A DNA stretch of 64,000 nucleotides from Polynucleobacter sp. MWH-Braz-FAM2G. Its GTDB lineage: Bacteria > Pseudomonadota > Gammaproteobacteria > Burkholderiales > Burkholderiaceae. Both the position numbers and the translations under genes were made by a program. Position 1 is the first letter of the stretch; the number at the start of each line of letters is the position of its first letter. This document shows positions 20,365 to 30,672 of this stretch, one piece after another. Where the stretch lies: contig NZ_CP061300.1 in the NCBI RefSeq assembly GCF_018687635.1, positions 558,001-622,000 of the forward strand. Direction: 5' to 3'. The notes under the pieces are model-generated. The model saw nothing but the letters and a program-made list of their open reading frames with translations, ran no database searches and had not been told where the DNA came from.

Positions 20365-21747
20365 ATGGATAGCTTGAAAGAAGAGATACGCGAGCATATT
20401 TCAGCCATATACCAAACGGCTTTAGATGAAATTAAAAACGTATTTAATTTATTAAAAGAAATTTGGCCACTTTTATTTTTATTATTGCTTGCTCTTAGCG
20501 TTTTGATCTGGTTTGCAAAGCCTGCTCCCCCTAAAAAAGTACTAATGGCAACTGGTGTTGGTGGTTCATACAAGGTATTGGGGGAAAAATATCGCACTTT
20601 TTTTGAGAAAAAAGGTATTGAGCTCAAGCTTATTGAGACGCATGGTTCCAAAGAAAATCTTCAGCATTTAATTGACCGAAATGACCCAATACAGGCAGCT
20701 TTTGTTCAAGGTGGAATGATTGCGTCAGATGATCTTAGTGGCGTTCAATCTTTAGGTAGTGTTGATTATGAGCCAGTTTGGGTTTTTTATCACAGCAAGG
20801 CGTTCAACGAAAGTACAAGACTCTCGGATCGAGATATTGCTAGGCTCAAAATTAATATAGGTCCAATAGGAAGTGGTACCCATACTCAGGCGGTGAATAT
20901 CTTCAAGTTAAACCATTTAAACACCAGCTCCCCTAATTTATTAAATATGGGTAATACGGATGGTGTGAGCGCTTTAGAACGTGGCGAAATTGATGGGGTT
21001 ATTTTAGTTGATGGTTTTGATTCTCCTAACGTTCAGCGACTGATCAAAAATCCCGATATAAGATTGGCCACATTTAAGCGCGCAGATGCTTATACACGCC
21101 TGCTATCCTATTTCGAAGAGGTAAGCGTTCCTATGGGCGGTTTTGATCTTGGTAGTAACACTCCAGATCATCCCATTCAGTTGATATCGACCACAACAAA
21201 CCTCTTGATTGATGATCGCTTGCATCCTGCCATTCAGGTCCTATTTCTCGAGGCGGCAAGGGAAATAAATGGCGGGAAGTCGTATTTTTCTAAAGTGGGT
21301 GAATTCCCCGTTTATATGAATACTGAAGCGCCTTTAAGTAATGAGGCAAAGTATTTTTATGAAAAGGGTACACCTACTCTCATGAAATATTTACCTTTTT
21401 GGTTGGCAGAATTTATAGAGCGGATGTTTGTGCTTTTATTGCCCTTTGCGGCATTTGCTTATCCAATTGTTAAATCCATACCAAACTATCGTATGAACCT
21501 CGCACGAAAACAAATTAACTCAATCTACAAGGATTTGGATAAATTTGAACAAAATACAATTGAGTCATTTGATCCAAGTAAGAGGGCGGAATACATTGAG
21601 ATACTCAATGAGATGGAACTCAGAGCATTAAACTCAAAAGCATCTAGGTTAGCCACTGCAGAGTGTTATAGCCTCAGGAGCAATATTGAATTTATACGCA
21701 ACGCACTTGAAAAGCAGGTAATTTACAAGGGTAGGCAAGCGCATTAA
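20365..21747 (+). CDS. Membrane-anchored TAXI-family solute-binding-like protein
   Basis: The 460-residue protein has one N-terminal transmembrane helix (about 31-51, LLFLLLLALSVLIWFA) without a signal cleavage site. A TAXI-type (TRAP-associated extracytoplasmic immunogenic) binding domain runs from about 55 to 340; MATGVGGSYKVLGEKYR is its typical start. A second hydrophobic helix lies at about 345-372 and a helical C-terminal tail of about 90 residues follows. Normal TAXI proteins are secreted and work with fused TRAP permeases; no permease gene lies nearby. Anchoring at both ends suggests a sensor or tethered binding role. ATG at 20365 follows ACGGAG. Confidence 0.8.
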   Translation: MDSLKEEIREHISAIYQTALDEIKNVFNLLKEIWPLLFLLLLALSVLIWFAKPAPPKKVLMATGVGGSYKVLGEKYRTFFEKKGIELKLIETHGSKENLQHLIDRNDPIQAAFVQGGMIASDDLSGVQSLGSVDYEPVWVFYHSKAFNESTRLSDRDIARLKINIGPIGSGTHTQAVNIFKLNHLNTSSPNLLNMGNTDGVSALERGEIDGVILVDGFDSPNVQRLIKNPDIRLATFKRADAYTRLLSYFEEVSVPMGGFDLGSNTPDHPIQLISTTTNLLIDDRLHPAIQVLFLEAAREINGGKSYFSKVGEFPVYMNTEAPLSNEAKYFYEKGTPTLMKYLPFWLAEFIERMFVLLLPFAAFAYPIVKSIPNYRMNLARKQINSIYKDLDKFEQNTIESFDPSKRAEYIEILNEMELRALNSKASRLATAECYSLRSNIEFIRNALEKQVIYKGRQAH

Positions 21748-21818
21748 AAATATGTCCCGCCTGAAAATTACTATTCAAAATCTTTTTATGGGATTGGCTA
21801 CAGAAGCCTATTGCTGTT

Positions 21819-22616
21819 ATGTCTGAATTAAGACAAATTTCTTTTGAAGTTCTCGCTGTCGCAGATGCGCAAAGTAAGGTGGATAGGCTATTTCAATTAT
21901 TTGATGACTATCAAAAGCAAGCAATTGAACTCGATATCTTTCTTAAGATTGACTCTCGAAATTTTATACTTCCCGGTCGTCCATCAAGGCCAGAGTTGGT
22001 GCCTCCCAAACTCGTCCCCAAAAGAAGAATGAATAGCCCAGAGGGAAGGGCGCGTTTATTGCACTCTTTAGCTCACATTGAATTTAATGCCATGAATCTT
22101 GCGCTCGATGCGATTTGGCGTTTTCCAGATATGCCTCAGCAATACTATGAAGATTGGTTACGGGTGGCCAAAGAAGAGGCGTATCACTTTAGTCTAGTGA
22201 ATGAATATTTGCATTCTTTAGGTTTCTGCTACGGTGATTTCACTGCCCATAATAGTTTATGGGAGATGGTGGAGAGAACGACGGATTCAGTCATGGCCAG
22301 AATGGCATTAGTTCCCAGAACAATGGAGGCTCGTGGATTGGATGCAGTGCCTATGATTTTGGAGCGGTTCCAGCAGGTAAAAGATGCAAGGGCAGTAGAG
22401 ATCCTTGAGATTATCTTGCGCGATGAAATTGGTCACGTACGAATTGGTAATCATTGGTTCAACTTTTTGTGCACTCAAGAAAATATCTCACCAATTGCTG
22501 CGTATAGAGACTTAGCTAGAAAATATCGTGCTCCTGTTTTAAAGCCGCCATTTAATTTGGAGGCACGTAAGCAGGCTGGTTTTACATCTGAAGAGTTAAG
22601 TCTACTGGGGGTCTAA
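21819..22616 (+). CDS. DUF455 ferritin-like protein
   Basis: The 265-residue protein matches DUF455, a ferritin-like helical family with a likely di-metal centre. Candidate ligands are seen as Glu and His in HIEFNAMNLALDAIW, AKEEAYHFSLVNEYL and RDEIGHVRIGNHWF, the last resembling the E-x-x-H signature of diiron proteins. The reaction is unknown; distant relatives include tRNA hydroxylase MiaE. It follows the TAXI-like gene by 71 bp on the same strand. A 24-codon open frame (21752-21826) overlaps its start by 8 bases. Confidence 0.82.
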   Translation: MSELRQISFEVLAVADAQSKVDRLFQLFDDYQKQAIELDIFLKIDSRNFILPGRPSRPELVPPKLVPKRRMNSPEGRARLLHSLAHIEFNAMNLALDAIWRFPDMPQQYYEDWLRVAKEEAYHFSLVNEYLHSLGFCYGDFTAHNSLWEMVERTTDSVMARMALVPRTMEARGLDAVPMILERFQQVKDARAVEILEIILRDEIGHVRIGNHWFNFLCTQENISPIAAYRDLARKYRAPVLKPPFNLEARKQAGFTSEELSLLGV

Positions 22617-22634
22617 TTGATGAATATATATGCG

Positions 22635-22653
22635 AAGCTCTACAATGGAGCTT
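22635..22653 (+). terminator. Weak hairpin after the DUF455 gene
   Basis: AAGCTC-N7-GAGCTT forms a perfect 6-bp stem, followed by an AT-rich stretch (ATTGACTTTTAATTG) but no unbroken T-run. It lies 18 bases after the DUF455 stop and before the lipoprotein gene, so it could separate the two transcripts. Confidence 0.35.
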
Positions 22654-22704
22654 ATTGACTTTTAATTGTTGCTTAGAGGGTTGGTTTAAATCTACATCTT
22701 CAGT

Positions 22705-23412
22705 ATGAAAATTAAGCAAAAATTTACCCTTTTTTTAATGCCACTATTAATTGTGGGTTGTATTTCGTCTCAACCTTTTCCGCAAGGCGTTGTAGAGATT
22801 CAGCCTCAACCAATTCCTCAGATGCGCGCTCCAAGAGTTGGTCAAGAGTGGGTGTATCAGGTTCGCAATGTTTTTAATCAAGAAATTATTGATACCATCA
22901 CTGAAAAAGTAGTTTCTGTTGGTAATGAAGTGCGCATTGCTCGTTCGAGCGCTAAAACAGGCCCATTGCCAGATGAAATTCAATCTCCTTGGGGATTTGT
23001 AACTCAGGATCCTCATTGGAGGCCGGCTCAGATTTTTACTAAGCCCATTCCTTTATGGCCCCCGCAATTAAGTGCTGGTTGGAATGGATTTTTTACTACT
23101 CAGTATCAAGTCCCATCCTATCCTGATAGTAAATACTACTGGGGCTTAGGCATGACCGCTTTGCAATGGGAGCGTATTAAGACCTCAGCAGGTGAATTTT
23201 TAGCCCTACAGGTTCATAACGATGTACCTAACTTTGTTAGTAATGACCTATTTAGGCTTGCCAATGAACGTCAAGAGGATTTGTGGTTTGCACCCGAGGT
23301 AGGTCGCTGGGTCATTCGGCGAAGCTCTGGACGCTACATTACCGCGGGGGTCTATTGGTCTAATGCCTACTGGGAAGATTATTTACAGTGGGAGTTAATC
23401 TCCTGGAAATAG
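22705..23412 (+). CDS. Putative lipoprotein of unknown function
   Basis: The 235-residue protein starts with a lipoprotein signal peptide: a basic N-terminus, a hydrophobic stretch and a lipobox LIVGC with Cys at residue 19. The mature part is rich in Trp, Tyr and Pro and contains PRVGQEWVYQVRNVFN near residue 45, which suggests a beta-rich periplasmic domain. No catalytic motif was recognised and I do not know the family. It stands between a weak hairpin and queE, 28 bp downstream. Confidence 0.78.
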   Translation: MKIKQKFTLFLMPLLIVGCISSQPFPQGVVEIQPQPIPQMRAPRVGQEWVYQVRNVFNQEIIDTITEKVVSVGNEVRIARSSAKTGPLPDEIQSPWGFVTQDPHWRPAQIFTKPIPLWPPQLSAGWNGFFTTQYQVPSYPDSKYYWGLGMTALQWERIKTSAGEFLALQVHNDVPNFVSNDLFRLANERQEDLWFAPEVGRWVIRRSSGRYITAGVYWSNAYWEDYLQWELISWK

Positions 23413-23440
23413 GCAATGCGCTTAAAATAGACGCATTGCT

Positions 23441-24094
23441 ATGTATACCGTAAAAGAACTATTTCCCACGCTTCAGGGCGAAGGAGCCCACGCTGGTAGG
23501 GCTGCAGTATTTTGTCGCTTCGCAGGATGCAACCTTTGGAGTGGGCGTGAAGAGGATCGTGATACTGCTGTTTGCCAGTTTTGTGACACTGATTTTGTGG
23601 GGAGTGATGGTCTAGGTGGGGGTAAGTTTGAAACGGCCAATGCTCTTGCGGATGCGATTGAGTCTTCATGGCGCAGTACTTCAGCGGGACCCCAACAACG
23701 TTATGTCGTGTTTACGGGAGGTGAGCCCCTCTTGCAATTGGATGAGAATTTAATTGCAGCTCTTCATCAAAAGGGTTTCGAAGTGGCTATTGAGACAAAT
23801 GGCACGATTAGAGTGCCCAAGGGGGTTGATTGGGTTTGCGTTAGCCCAAAAGCAGGCGCTGAATTAATCGTTCTTCAGGCGGATGAGTTAAAGCTGGTGA
23901 TTCCACAAAATGACCATCGAGAGTTAGAAAAACTGATGTCACGATTTGAGAAGATGGATTACCGCAATCGATTCTTGCAACCAATGGATGGCGCTAACCT
24001 CAAAAACAATACTGAATTAGCAGTAAGCTTATGCCAAAAGAGGCCCTTATGGAGATTAAGTTTGCAATCTCATAAACTTATCGGGATACGCTGA
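23441..24094 (+). CDS. queE: 7-carboxy-7-deazaguanine synthase
   Basis: The 217-residue radical-SAM enzyme converts 6-carboxy-tetrahydropterin to 7-carboxy-7-deazaguanine in the pathway to preQ0 and queuosine tRNA. The cluster ligands appear as C-N-L-W-S-G with a 14-residue spacer and then CQFC, the variant cysteine spacing typical of QueE rather than the normal CxxxCxxC. The N-terminus VKELFPTLQGEG is the family signature. queD follows 37 bp downstream. Other queuosine genes (queC, queF) are not in the window. Confidence 0.95.
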   Translation: MYTVKELFPTLQGEGAHAGRAAVFCRFAGCNLWSGREEDRDTAVCQFCDTDFVGSDGLGGGKFETANALADAIESSWRSTSAGPQQRYVVFTGGEPLLQLDENLIAALHQKGFEVAIETNGTIRVPKGVDWVCVSPKAGAELIVLQADELKLVIPQNDHRELEKLMSRFEKMDYRNRFLQPMDGANLKNNTELAVSLCQKRPLWRLSLQSHKLIGIR

Positions 24095-24131
24095 GCAAGT
24101 TAAGCTTAAAGAATAATGAATGACTTAATCA

Positions 24132-24596
24132 ATGACTAATAAACAACCCGCCATCTCCATTACGCGTCGCTTAGAGTTTGACTCAGGACATCGCATCCCA
24201 AACCATGACGGTCAATGTCGTCATCTCCATGGCCATCGTTATGCCATTGAGGTAACGCTTACCGGAGAAGTGGCAGATCATCCTGGCAAAGCAGATGATG
24301 GGATGGTGCTAGATTTTGGCGACATCAAGCGCTTAACTAATCAACACGTTGTTGAGCTTTGGGATCATGCATTTCTGGTGGCAAAAGAGGATGAGGCTCT
24401 GGTTGCATTCTTAGGAACTTTGCCTAATCACAAGACGGTCATCATGGAGCATGTGCCTACTGTTGAGAATCTAGCGAATGCGGCCTTCGCGATTTTGCAG
24501 CCCATTTTTAGCAAAGCCTTTGGAGGTCGATTGGAGCTTTCTGCAATTCGACTTTACGAGACGCCGAATTGCTGGGCGGATGTTCATCCCTCTTAA
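24132..24596 (+). CDS. queD: 6-carboxytetrahydropterin synthase
   Basis: The 154-residue enzyme makes 6-carboxy-5,6,7,8-tetrahydropterin from dihydroneopterin triphosphate, the step before QueE. The zinc-binding His residues are visible in FDSGHRIPNHDG and CRHLHGHRY, with the QueD-type Cys in the second motif, and a C-terminal LYETPNCWADV segment carries the substrate Glu. The tadA ATG comes directly after its stop codon, so the genes are co-transcribed. The pair queE-queD argues for queuosine rather than tetrahydrobiopterin synthesis. Confidence 0.95.
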   Translation: MTNKQPAISITRRLEFDSGHRIPNHDGQCRHLHGHRYAIEVTLTGEVADHPGKADDGMVLDFGDIKRLTNQHVVELWDHAFLVAKEDEALVAFLGTLPNHKTVIMEHVPTVENLANAAFAILQPIFSKAFGGRLELSAIRLYETPNCWADVHPS

Positions 24597-25996
<1,400 letters not shown>

Positions 25997-26015
25997 TTTT
26001 TTGACACATCCATTC

Positions 26016-26630
26016 ATGCGGGGCGCTTTCATTCTGATAGTGTTCGCCTTTACTGGGGTAGCAATGGCAACTGAAGAGCCCAAATTTACTATTCTCGAAA
26101 AAGAACCCCCGTTTGAGGTTCGTGCTTACGCTCCCATGATTGTTGCTGAGGTGCGGGTGGAGGGTGATTTGGATAGTGCTTCAAGTCAAGGCTTTAAGTT
26201 GATTGCAGCATATATCTTTGGACAAAATCAAGTAAATGAAAAAATATCCATGACTGCACCTGTAGTAGTTGAAGATCAAGGACCTAAGAGCGCCAAGATT
26301 GCGATGACTGCGCCAGTAGGAATTGAGTCAACAGCAGGTAAGTGGACAGTGTCTTTTGTGATGCCTGCTGAATACACTATGGACACAATACCCAAGCCAT
26401 TAAATCCGCAGGTTCAACTTCGGCAAATTCCAGCACTTAAAAAGGCAGTAGTGAGCTTTAGTGGTTTTTATGACAACCAGAAGGTTTTGGAAAAAACCTC
26501 AGAACTTGAGCAATGGATGAAAACTCGTAATTTATACGCAAACGGGGCGCCTAATTTTGCGCGGTACAACCCCCCGTGGACCTTGCCTTTTATGCGTCGT
26601 AACGAGGTAATGATTACTTTGCGAGATTAG
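26016..26630 (+). CDS. SOUL-family heme-binding protein, exported
   Basis: From the ATG at 26016 the protein has 204 residues. An N-terminal hydrophobic signal-like segment (FILIVFAFTGVAMA) is followed by the SOUL domain, with the typical EPPFEVRAYAPMIVAEV start and two MTAPV motifs (ISMTAPVVV and IAMTAPVGI). Such proteins bind tetrapyrroles or phospholipids; the bacterial role is not known. An in-frame TTG at 26001 is a possible alternative start. Its stop overlaps the stop of the convergent rlmJ gene. Confidence 0.85.
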   Translation: MRGAFILIVFAFTGVAMATEEPKFTILEKEPPFEVRAYAPMIVAEVRVEGDLDSASSQGFKLIAAYIFGQNQVNEKISMTAPVVVEDQGPKSAKIAMTAPVGIESTAGKWTVSFVMPAEYTMDTIPKPLNPQVQLRQIPALKKAVVSFSGFYDNQKVLEKTSELEQWMKTRNLYANGAPNFARYNPPWTLPFMRRNEVMITLRD

Positions 26631-27502
26631 TTTTTCGCCTCAAAACTCTTCAAGATAAACTGTCCACCACCATTAATTTCTAAGGCCTTGGTTAAGGTTG
26701 GCAGTGCTTGCGCTAAGTGTTTTTCTAGAGTCCAGGGCGGATTAATAATGAACATGCCGCTTGCCTGCAGGCGACGCTCGCCTTGTGCGTTTTCAACGCG
26801 CAGTTCCGTATGCAACCAAGAACGCTTATAAGCACCGGCAATTTTTTTAAGACGATCAGGAAGGGCGGCTGATTCTCTGCGGGAGAGTACTGGGTACCAA
26901 ATAGCGTAGCAACCAGTAGCAAAACGTTGCAAAGCTTCTTCCATAGCAACTTCTAGATAGCGGTAATCTTGTTTGTCCTCATACGATGGATCTATCAGCA
27001 CTAGGCCACGTCGACTGGGAGGGGGAAGAAGTCCTTTTAATCGATTGAAGCTATTTTCAGAATAGATATCAATCTGTTTAGATTGTTTTAGTTCACTAAT
27101 GTTGTGGCGAAGAATATCTATCTCTTTGGGATGCAGTTCAAATAATTTGATTCGATCTTGGGGGCGCAGGAGACGTGCCAAAATAAAAGGGGAGCCAGGA
27201 TAAGTCTTGAGTTGCCTATCAATATTCTCAGCCAAAATGTAATCTAAATAGTTTTGAACGCTCTCTGGAATGGGGTTGCCTGCTTCCTTATATTTCATGA
27301 GTCGAAATATGCCTCCCTCTGCCTCTTTGCTAACAGAGGCAAAGCCATCTTCTAGGCTATAAATCCCAGCACCAGCATGCGTATCAACCAGCGTTAACGC
27401 TCCAGGCTTTTCTTGTAAATACTCGACAAGATGAATCAGAGTAAGGTGCTTAAGAATGTCAGCATGACTACCAGCATGAAAAGCATGTCGATAACTAAAC
27501 AT
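26627..27502 (-). CDS. rlmJ: 23S rRNA (adenine(2030)-N6)-methyltransferase
   Basis: The 291-residue enzyme methylates A2030 of 23S rRNA in E. coli. The family start MFSYRHAFHAGSHADILKHLTL, the SAM-binding LVDTHAGAGIYSL segment and motif IV LIDPSYEDK (a variant of the DPPY/NPPY motif) are visible. Length fits RlmJ (280). It is the last gene of a five-gene minus-strand run, 3 bp after the PAP2 gene, though its job is unrelated to the envelope genes before it. Confidence 0.94.
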   Translation of the reverse strand: MFSYRHAFHAGSHADILKHLTLIHLVEYLQEKPGALTLVDTHAGAGIYSLEDGFASVSKEAEGGIFRLMKYKEAGNPIPESVQNYLDYILAENIDRQLKTYPGSPFILARLLRPQDRIKLFELHPKEIDILRHNISELKQSKQIDIYSENSFNRLKGLLPPPSRRGLVLIDPSYEDKQDYRYLEVAMEEALQRFATGCYAIWYPVLSRRESAALPDRLKKIAGAYKRSWLHTELRVENAQGERRLQASGMFIINPPWTLEKHLAQALPTLTKALEINGGGQFILKSFEAKN

Positions 27503-27505
27503 AAA

Positions 27506-28297
27506 TTATTTTGGGTTACCAGAAATCTGGCTAAATTGCGCCTTGACAAAGAAGATCAAGGTGATTGTGACGATAGCAATGGACGCGTATTGCAATGGCA
27601 GATTTAATTCAAGATCCATGGTTTGGGTAAAGTGCGCATAGATTGCTGCACCACCACTAATTGCAATGATGCGAGGCCAGATATTTCTGGGTGTGAGTTG
27701 ATTTTCAGGAACGTATTGCGCCAGAATTGCACCCAGCATTCCACACCAAATACCTATTCCAGCTCCAGCTAGTACGTCCGTAAGCCAGTGAGCTCCTACC
27801 CCCATGCGCGAAAGTCCTACAAGCGTAGCCACAATAAAAATAGGGAATGCTTTTATACGTCTAGATTGATCGCAGGCGAAGTAAAGCGCACTAGCGATGG
27901 CAAACGCCGTCAATGTATGACCCGATGGAAATGCCTTGCTTAGCAACGGCCCTCCAAGGTGATGAAAACTATCGCTACTGAGAAGGCTTTCGGGTCTCGG
28001 TAAGTTAAAGAGACGCTTGAGGCTGAAACTTGCTATCGCAGTAAATCCACCAGCAAATATTCCAGCGCTTAATAAGCGGGGCGCCAAGAGAAGTAAAGGA
28101 AAGGCGAGTGCAAAGACGCCCCAGCCATTTCCTAAGAATGTAAGCCAGGCCCATAGAGTGTCTGGGAGTAACTGTGTGAAGCGATTGATGAATAAAAAAC
28201 TACTAGTTTGAATTTCACCGAAATAAATTGCGCATGCTAGCGCAAGAGGGGCCAGCGGAATAAACCAGGCGAAAGTCGGTATTACTTTCTTGCTCAT
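27506..28297 (-). CDS. PAP2-family membrane phosphatase
   Basis: The 263-residue protein has about six hydrophobic segments and two of the three PAP2 phosphatase motifs are clear: PSGHTLTAFA (motif 2) and SRMGVGAHWLTDVLAG (motif 3, catalytic His). Motif 1 is probably SLKRLFNLPRP. Such enzymes remove phosphate from undecaprenyl pyrophosphate, lipid A or phosphatidylglycerol phosphate. Its overlap with the GT9 gene (4 bp) and the operon context favour a role in envelope lipid-carrier recycling or lipid A dephosphorylation. Confidence 0.88.
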   Translation of the reverse strand: MSKKVIPTFAWFIPLAPLALACAIYFGEIQTSSFLFINRFTQLLPDTLWAWLTFLGNGWGVFALAFPLLLLAPRLLSAGIFAGGFTAIASFSLKRLFNLPRPESLLSSDSFHHLGGPLLSKAFPSGHTLTAFAIASALYFACDQSRRIKAFPIFIVATLVGLSRMGVGAHWLTDVLAGAGIGIWCGMLGAILAQYVPENQLTPRNIWPRIIAISGGAAIYAHFTQTMDLELNLPLQYASIAIVTITLIFFVKAQFSQISGNPK

Positions 28298-29562
28298 CCA
28301 GCAGAGCGACCCTTTGCTTGATCAGAGGCTTTAAGTTGTACAACAACTTTCTCTAAAACTTGAGCTACAGTAATTGCTTGCATACAGACGTTGTCATGGC
28401 AAGGAGTCTTGCGATGATTGGCAGCGCTTACACAAGGTGAACAGGCTAAGTTGGCTGTAATGGCAATAGAATTACCAACTGATCCGTAGAGAGCCGGGGT
28501 CTCTGGGCCAAATAGAATAACAGTTCTTAATGGTGTTACTGCTGAGAAGTGGCCAGGGCCAGAATCGTTAGTCACCATGACATCAGACAGGGTGTAGAGC
28601 GGTGGAAGTTCAGCAAAGTTCACCTGGCCAGCAAAGTTCAAGGCATTTTTAACGTTAGCTACAGATCGAACCTTATCCACATACACGAATTCAGCAGGTG
28701 AGCCAGTAATTAAAATAAGATCATTGGGGTATTGTTGGTGGATTGCTTGAATCAATTCCGAAAAACGCTGTTGCGCCCAGCGACGCTGTGGCAGTAGGTC
28801 GCTAGCATTCGGATTGATCAGAATGAGGCGATCTTTTCCAGGGGTGTAACTGATCCTGGCTTCTCTTGCCAGTCTCTCAATACGTTCACGTACTTTTTCT
28901 AGGGCATTTGGATTGATGATGGCTTGCTCTAAGCGAACTTCAGAATCTGGAATCTCGATTTTGCTAAAAGGGATCTCAATTTTTTGAGCAAATGCCGCAT
29001 GAATTAAGGATAAAAAATTCTTGGTAATGTGAATATGCGGGTTGTAATGAACTTTGCGAGTTAGCATGAACCCGCGCCATAATCCTTCACCATGAAAGAT
29101 ATGATACCCAACGCGACGACGCGCACCACACATCCCCGTTAGTAGAGCGGTAAATCTAGAAAATAGCTCCAAATCAATAACAGTATCGATGCGGTGTTTA
29201 CGAGCAAGCACCAAAAAGCGCAAAGTATCTTTAATCAGACCACCCAAGCTAGACGAATCAATCGTAAAAATATTTTCTGGTTTCACCGTGTTGAGCAGTG
29301 TCAAACTAGCGCGATTACTTTTAAAGATCAAAAAGTAGAGTTCTGCACCGCGTGCTTGCGCATTACGCATCGCAGGATCGACCAAAATAGCGCTACCCAT
29401 TTCGGATAGTTCAATGAAAAGTAGTCTTTTGGGTGTTTGCGGACCGCGGCTGAAAATATTTTTGATACCGTCGACCAGAGCAACTACAGGGCTCACGATT
29501 GCGCATAATGGCACACCAACCCAATGATCGATGGCGCGCATTGTATTGACACTAATAGTCAT
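28294..29562 (-). CDS. GT9-family glycosyltransferase (heptosyltransferase-like)
   Basis: The 422-residue protein resembles ADP-heptose:LPS heptosyltransferases. The donor-binding C-terminal half shows NDSGPGHFSAVTPLRTVILFGPETPALYGS. A Cys-rich segment follows (CSPC then a spaced CHDNVC), which several GT9 enzymes carry. An acceptor-binding N-terminal half with a hydrophobic start precedes it. The exact sugar cannot be told. It lies 17 bp after the UPF0104 gene and overlaps the PAP2 gene, all on the same strand, suggesting one envelope-glycan operon. Confidence 0.87.
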   Translation of the reverse strand: MTISVNTMRAIDHWVGVPLCAIVSPVVALVDGIKNIFSRGPQTPKRLLFIELSEMGSAILVDPAMRNAQARGAELYFLIFKSNRASLTLLNTVKPENIFTIDSSSLGGLIKDTLRFLVLARKHRIDTVIDLELFSRFTALLTGMCGARRRVGYHIFHGEGLWRGFMLTRKVHYNPHIHITKNFLSLIHAAFAQKIEIPFSKIEIPDSEVRLEQAIINPNALEKVRERIERLAREARISYTPGKDRLILINPNASDLLPQRRWAQQRFSELIQAIHQQYPNDLILITGSPAEFVYVDKVRSVANVKNALNFAGQVNFAELPPLYTLSDVMVTNDSGPGHFSAVTPLRTVILFGPETPALYGSVGNSIAITANLACSPCVSAANHRKTPCHDNVCMQAITVAQVLEKVVVQLKASDQAKGRSAG

Positions 29563-29579
29563 AGTCTTACTCTAGAAAA

Positions 29580-30623
29580 TTATTTTCGTTTTAATAAAAA
29601 ATAGGCGCCAGGCAAAACCGACAATACAGTAATGGCGCCGTAGCTAATGGAGGCAAGAACTGTTAATGAAGGATTTACACCCCACAGGGCGAGGACGGAT
29701 GAAAGCGTAGCTTCTCGCAGGCCCCAGCCTGAAATACTAATTGGTAACATTAGTAACAAACTTAGTGCTGGCAGGCCAATCATTAATCCTTCAATAGGAG
29801 CATCCACCCCGTAGGCTTTCATGCAAAAAAGCAGAGTCAGGATGGTAAGGAAATGAATCCCAATTGCTAAACATGCTTGCGCAATATTATTAGGCCAAGC
29901 AAATGCAAGCTGGATACCTGGCATCGCTTGATACATATTGAAGCGATCTAAAACTTTTTGTAAAAGTTGTTTGCTAGGGGTCCAGGCCAGGATGACTGCA
30001 ATCACTACGCCAGCAAGCAGCATGACGGCCATTACTGCATAGCCCAAGTCTTTACCCCATGCGGCTAGGGTAGCTCCACCCAGTATTAGGCCAATAGCGC
30101 CAAGCAAGTTATTTCCAGCTAAGCCCAAAAGTCGATCGACTAAGACCATTGCAAAACTCAGGCGTAATTTTGGCGTTGCGTGTTCGAGGTCTACAGAATG
30201 ATGAAGCTCTTCATCGAGCTCTTTGGTTTCAGTAAAATTTCCTGTGCTGCTTAGGTGGGTGGCAGTGATGGCGCGATAGCTATCTCCACCCAATGTGCTC
30301 GGCAAGCCTTGATTAATTAAGCCGCCAGTAAAGTAAAGACCGATATAGGAATAGATTCGGCGAGGAAAACCTACGGACTGCATGAATAATCCCCAACGAT
30401 ATCCACCACAAACAAATGCCAACATCATGCTTCCTAGTGCGGCTAAAAACCAAAGAGGCTGCATTTGAATATGACTATCAAATAAAGAATGCCAATCAAT
30501 GCCGCTAGTTGCTTTCCACAGAAGGGCAATCGATAGCAGAATGCGAATAGTGGGCCAAGCCCGTTTAAGAATAGATTTCCACCCCGATTGGGCTTTGGGT
30601 GTGGGCTGGGCTTGTGAACTCAT
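29580..30623 (-). CDS. Lysylphosphatidylglycerol-synthase-like (UPF0104/YbhN) membrane protein
   Basis: The 347-residue protein has about eight transmembrane helices and the family segments YFTGGLINQGLPSTLGGDSYRA and ISGWGLREATLSSVL, typical of the LPG-synthase transmembrane domain (flippase-like part of MprF, AglD, YbhN). The catalytic aminoacyl-transfer domain of MprF is absent, so lipid or glycolipid translocation is more likely than aminoacylation. Its N-terminus is cytoplasmic and basic. It sits between GT39 and GT9 glycosyltransferase genes. Confidence 0.87.
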   Translation of the reverse strand: MSSQAQPTPKAQSGWKSILKRAWPTIRILLSIALLWKATSGIDWHSLFDSHIQMQPLWFLAALGSMMLAFVCGGYRWGLFMQSVGFPRRIYSYIGLYFTGGLINQGLPSTLGGDSYRAITATHLSSTGNFTETKELDEELHHSVDLEHATPKLRLSFAMVLVDRLLGLAGNNLLGAIGLILGGATLAAWGKDLGYAVMAVMLLAGVVIAVILAWTPSKQLLQKVLDRFNMYQAMPGIQLAFAWPNNIAQACLAIGIHFLTILTLLFCMKAYGVDAPIEGLMIGLPALSLLLMLPISISGWGLREATLSSVLALWGVNPSLTVLASISYGAITVLSVLPGAYFLLKRK

Positions 30624-30672
30624 AAGCGTAAGGATAATGCCTTAGGCGCCTAAGGTCTTGAATTTGAGGGAA

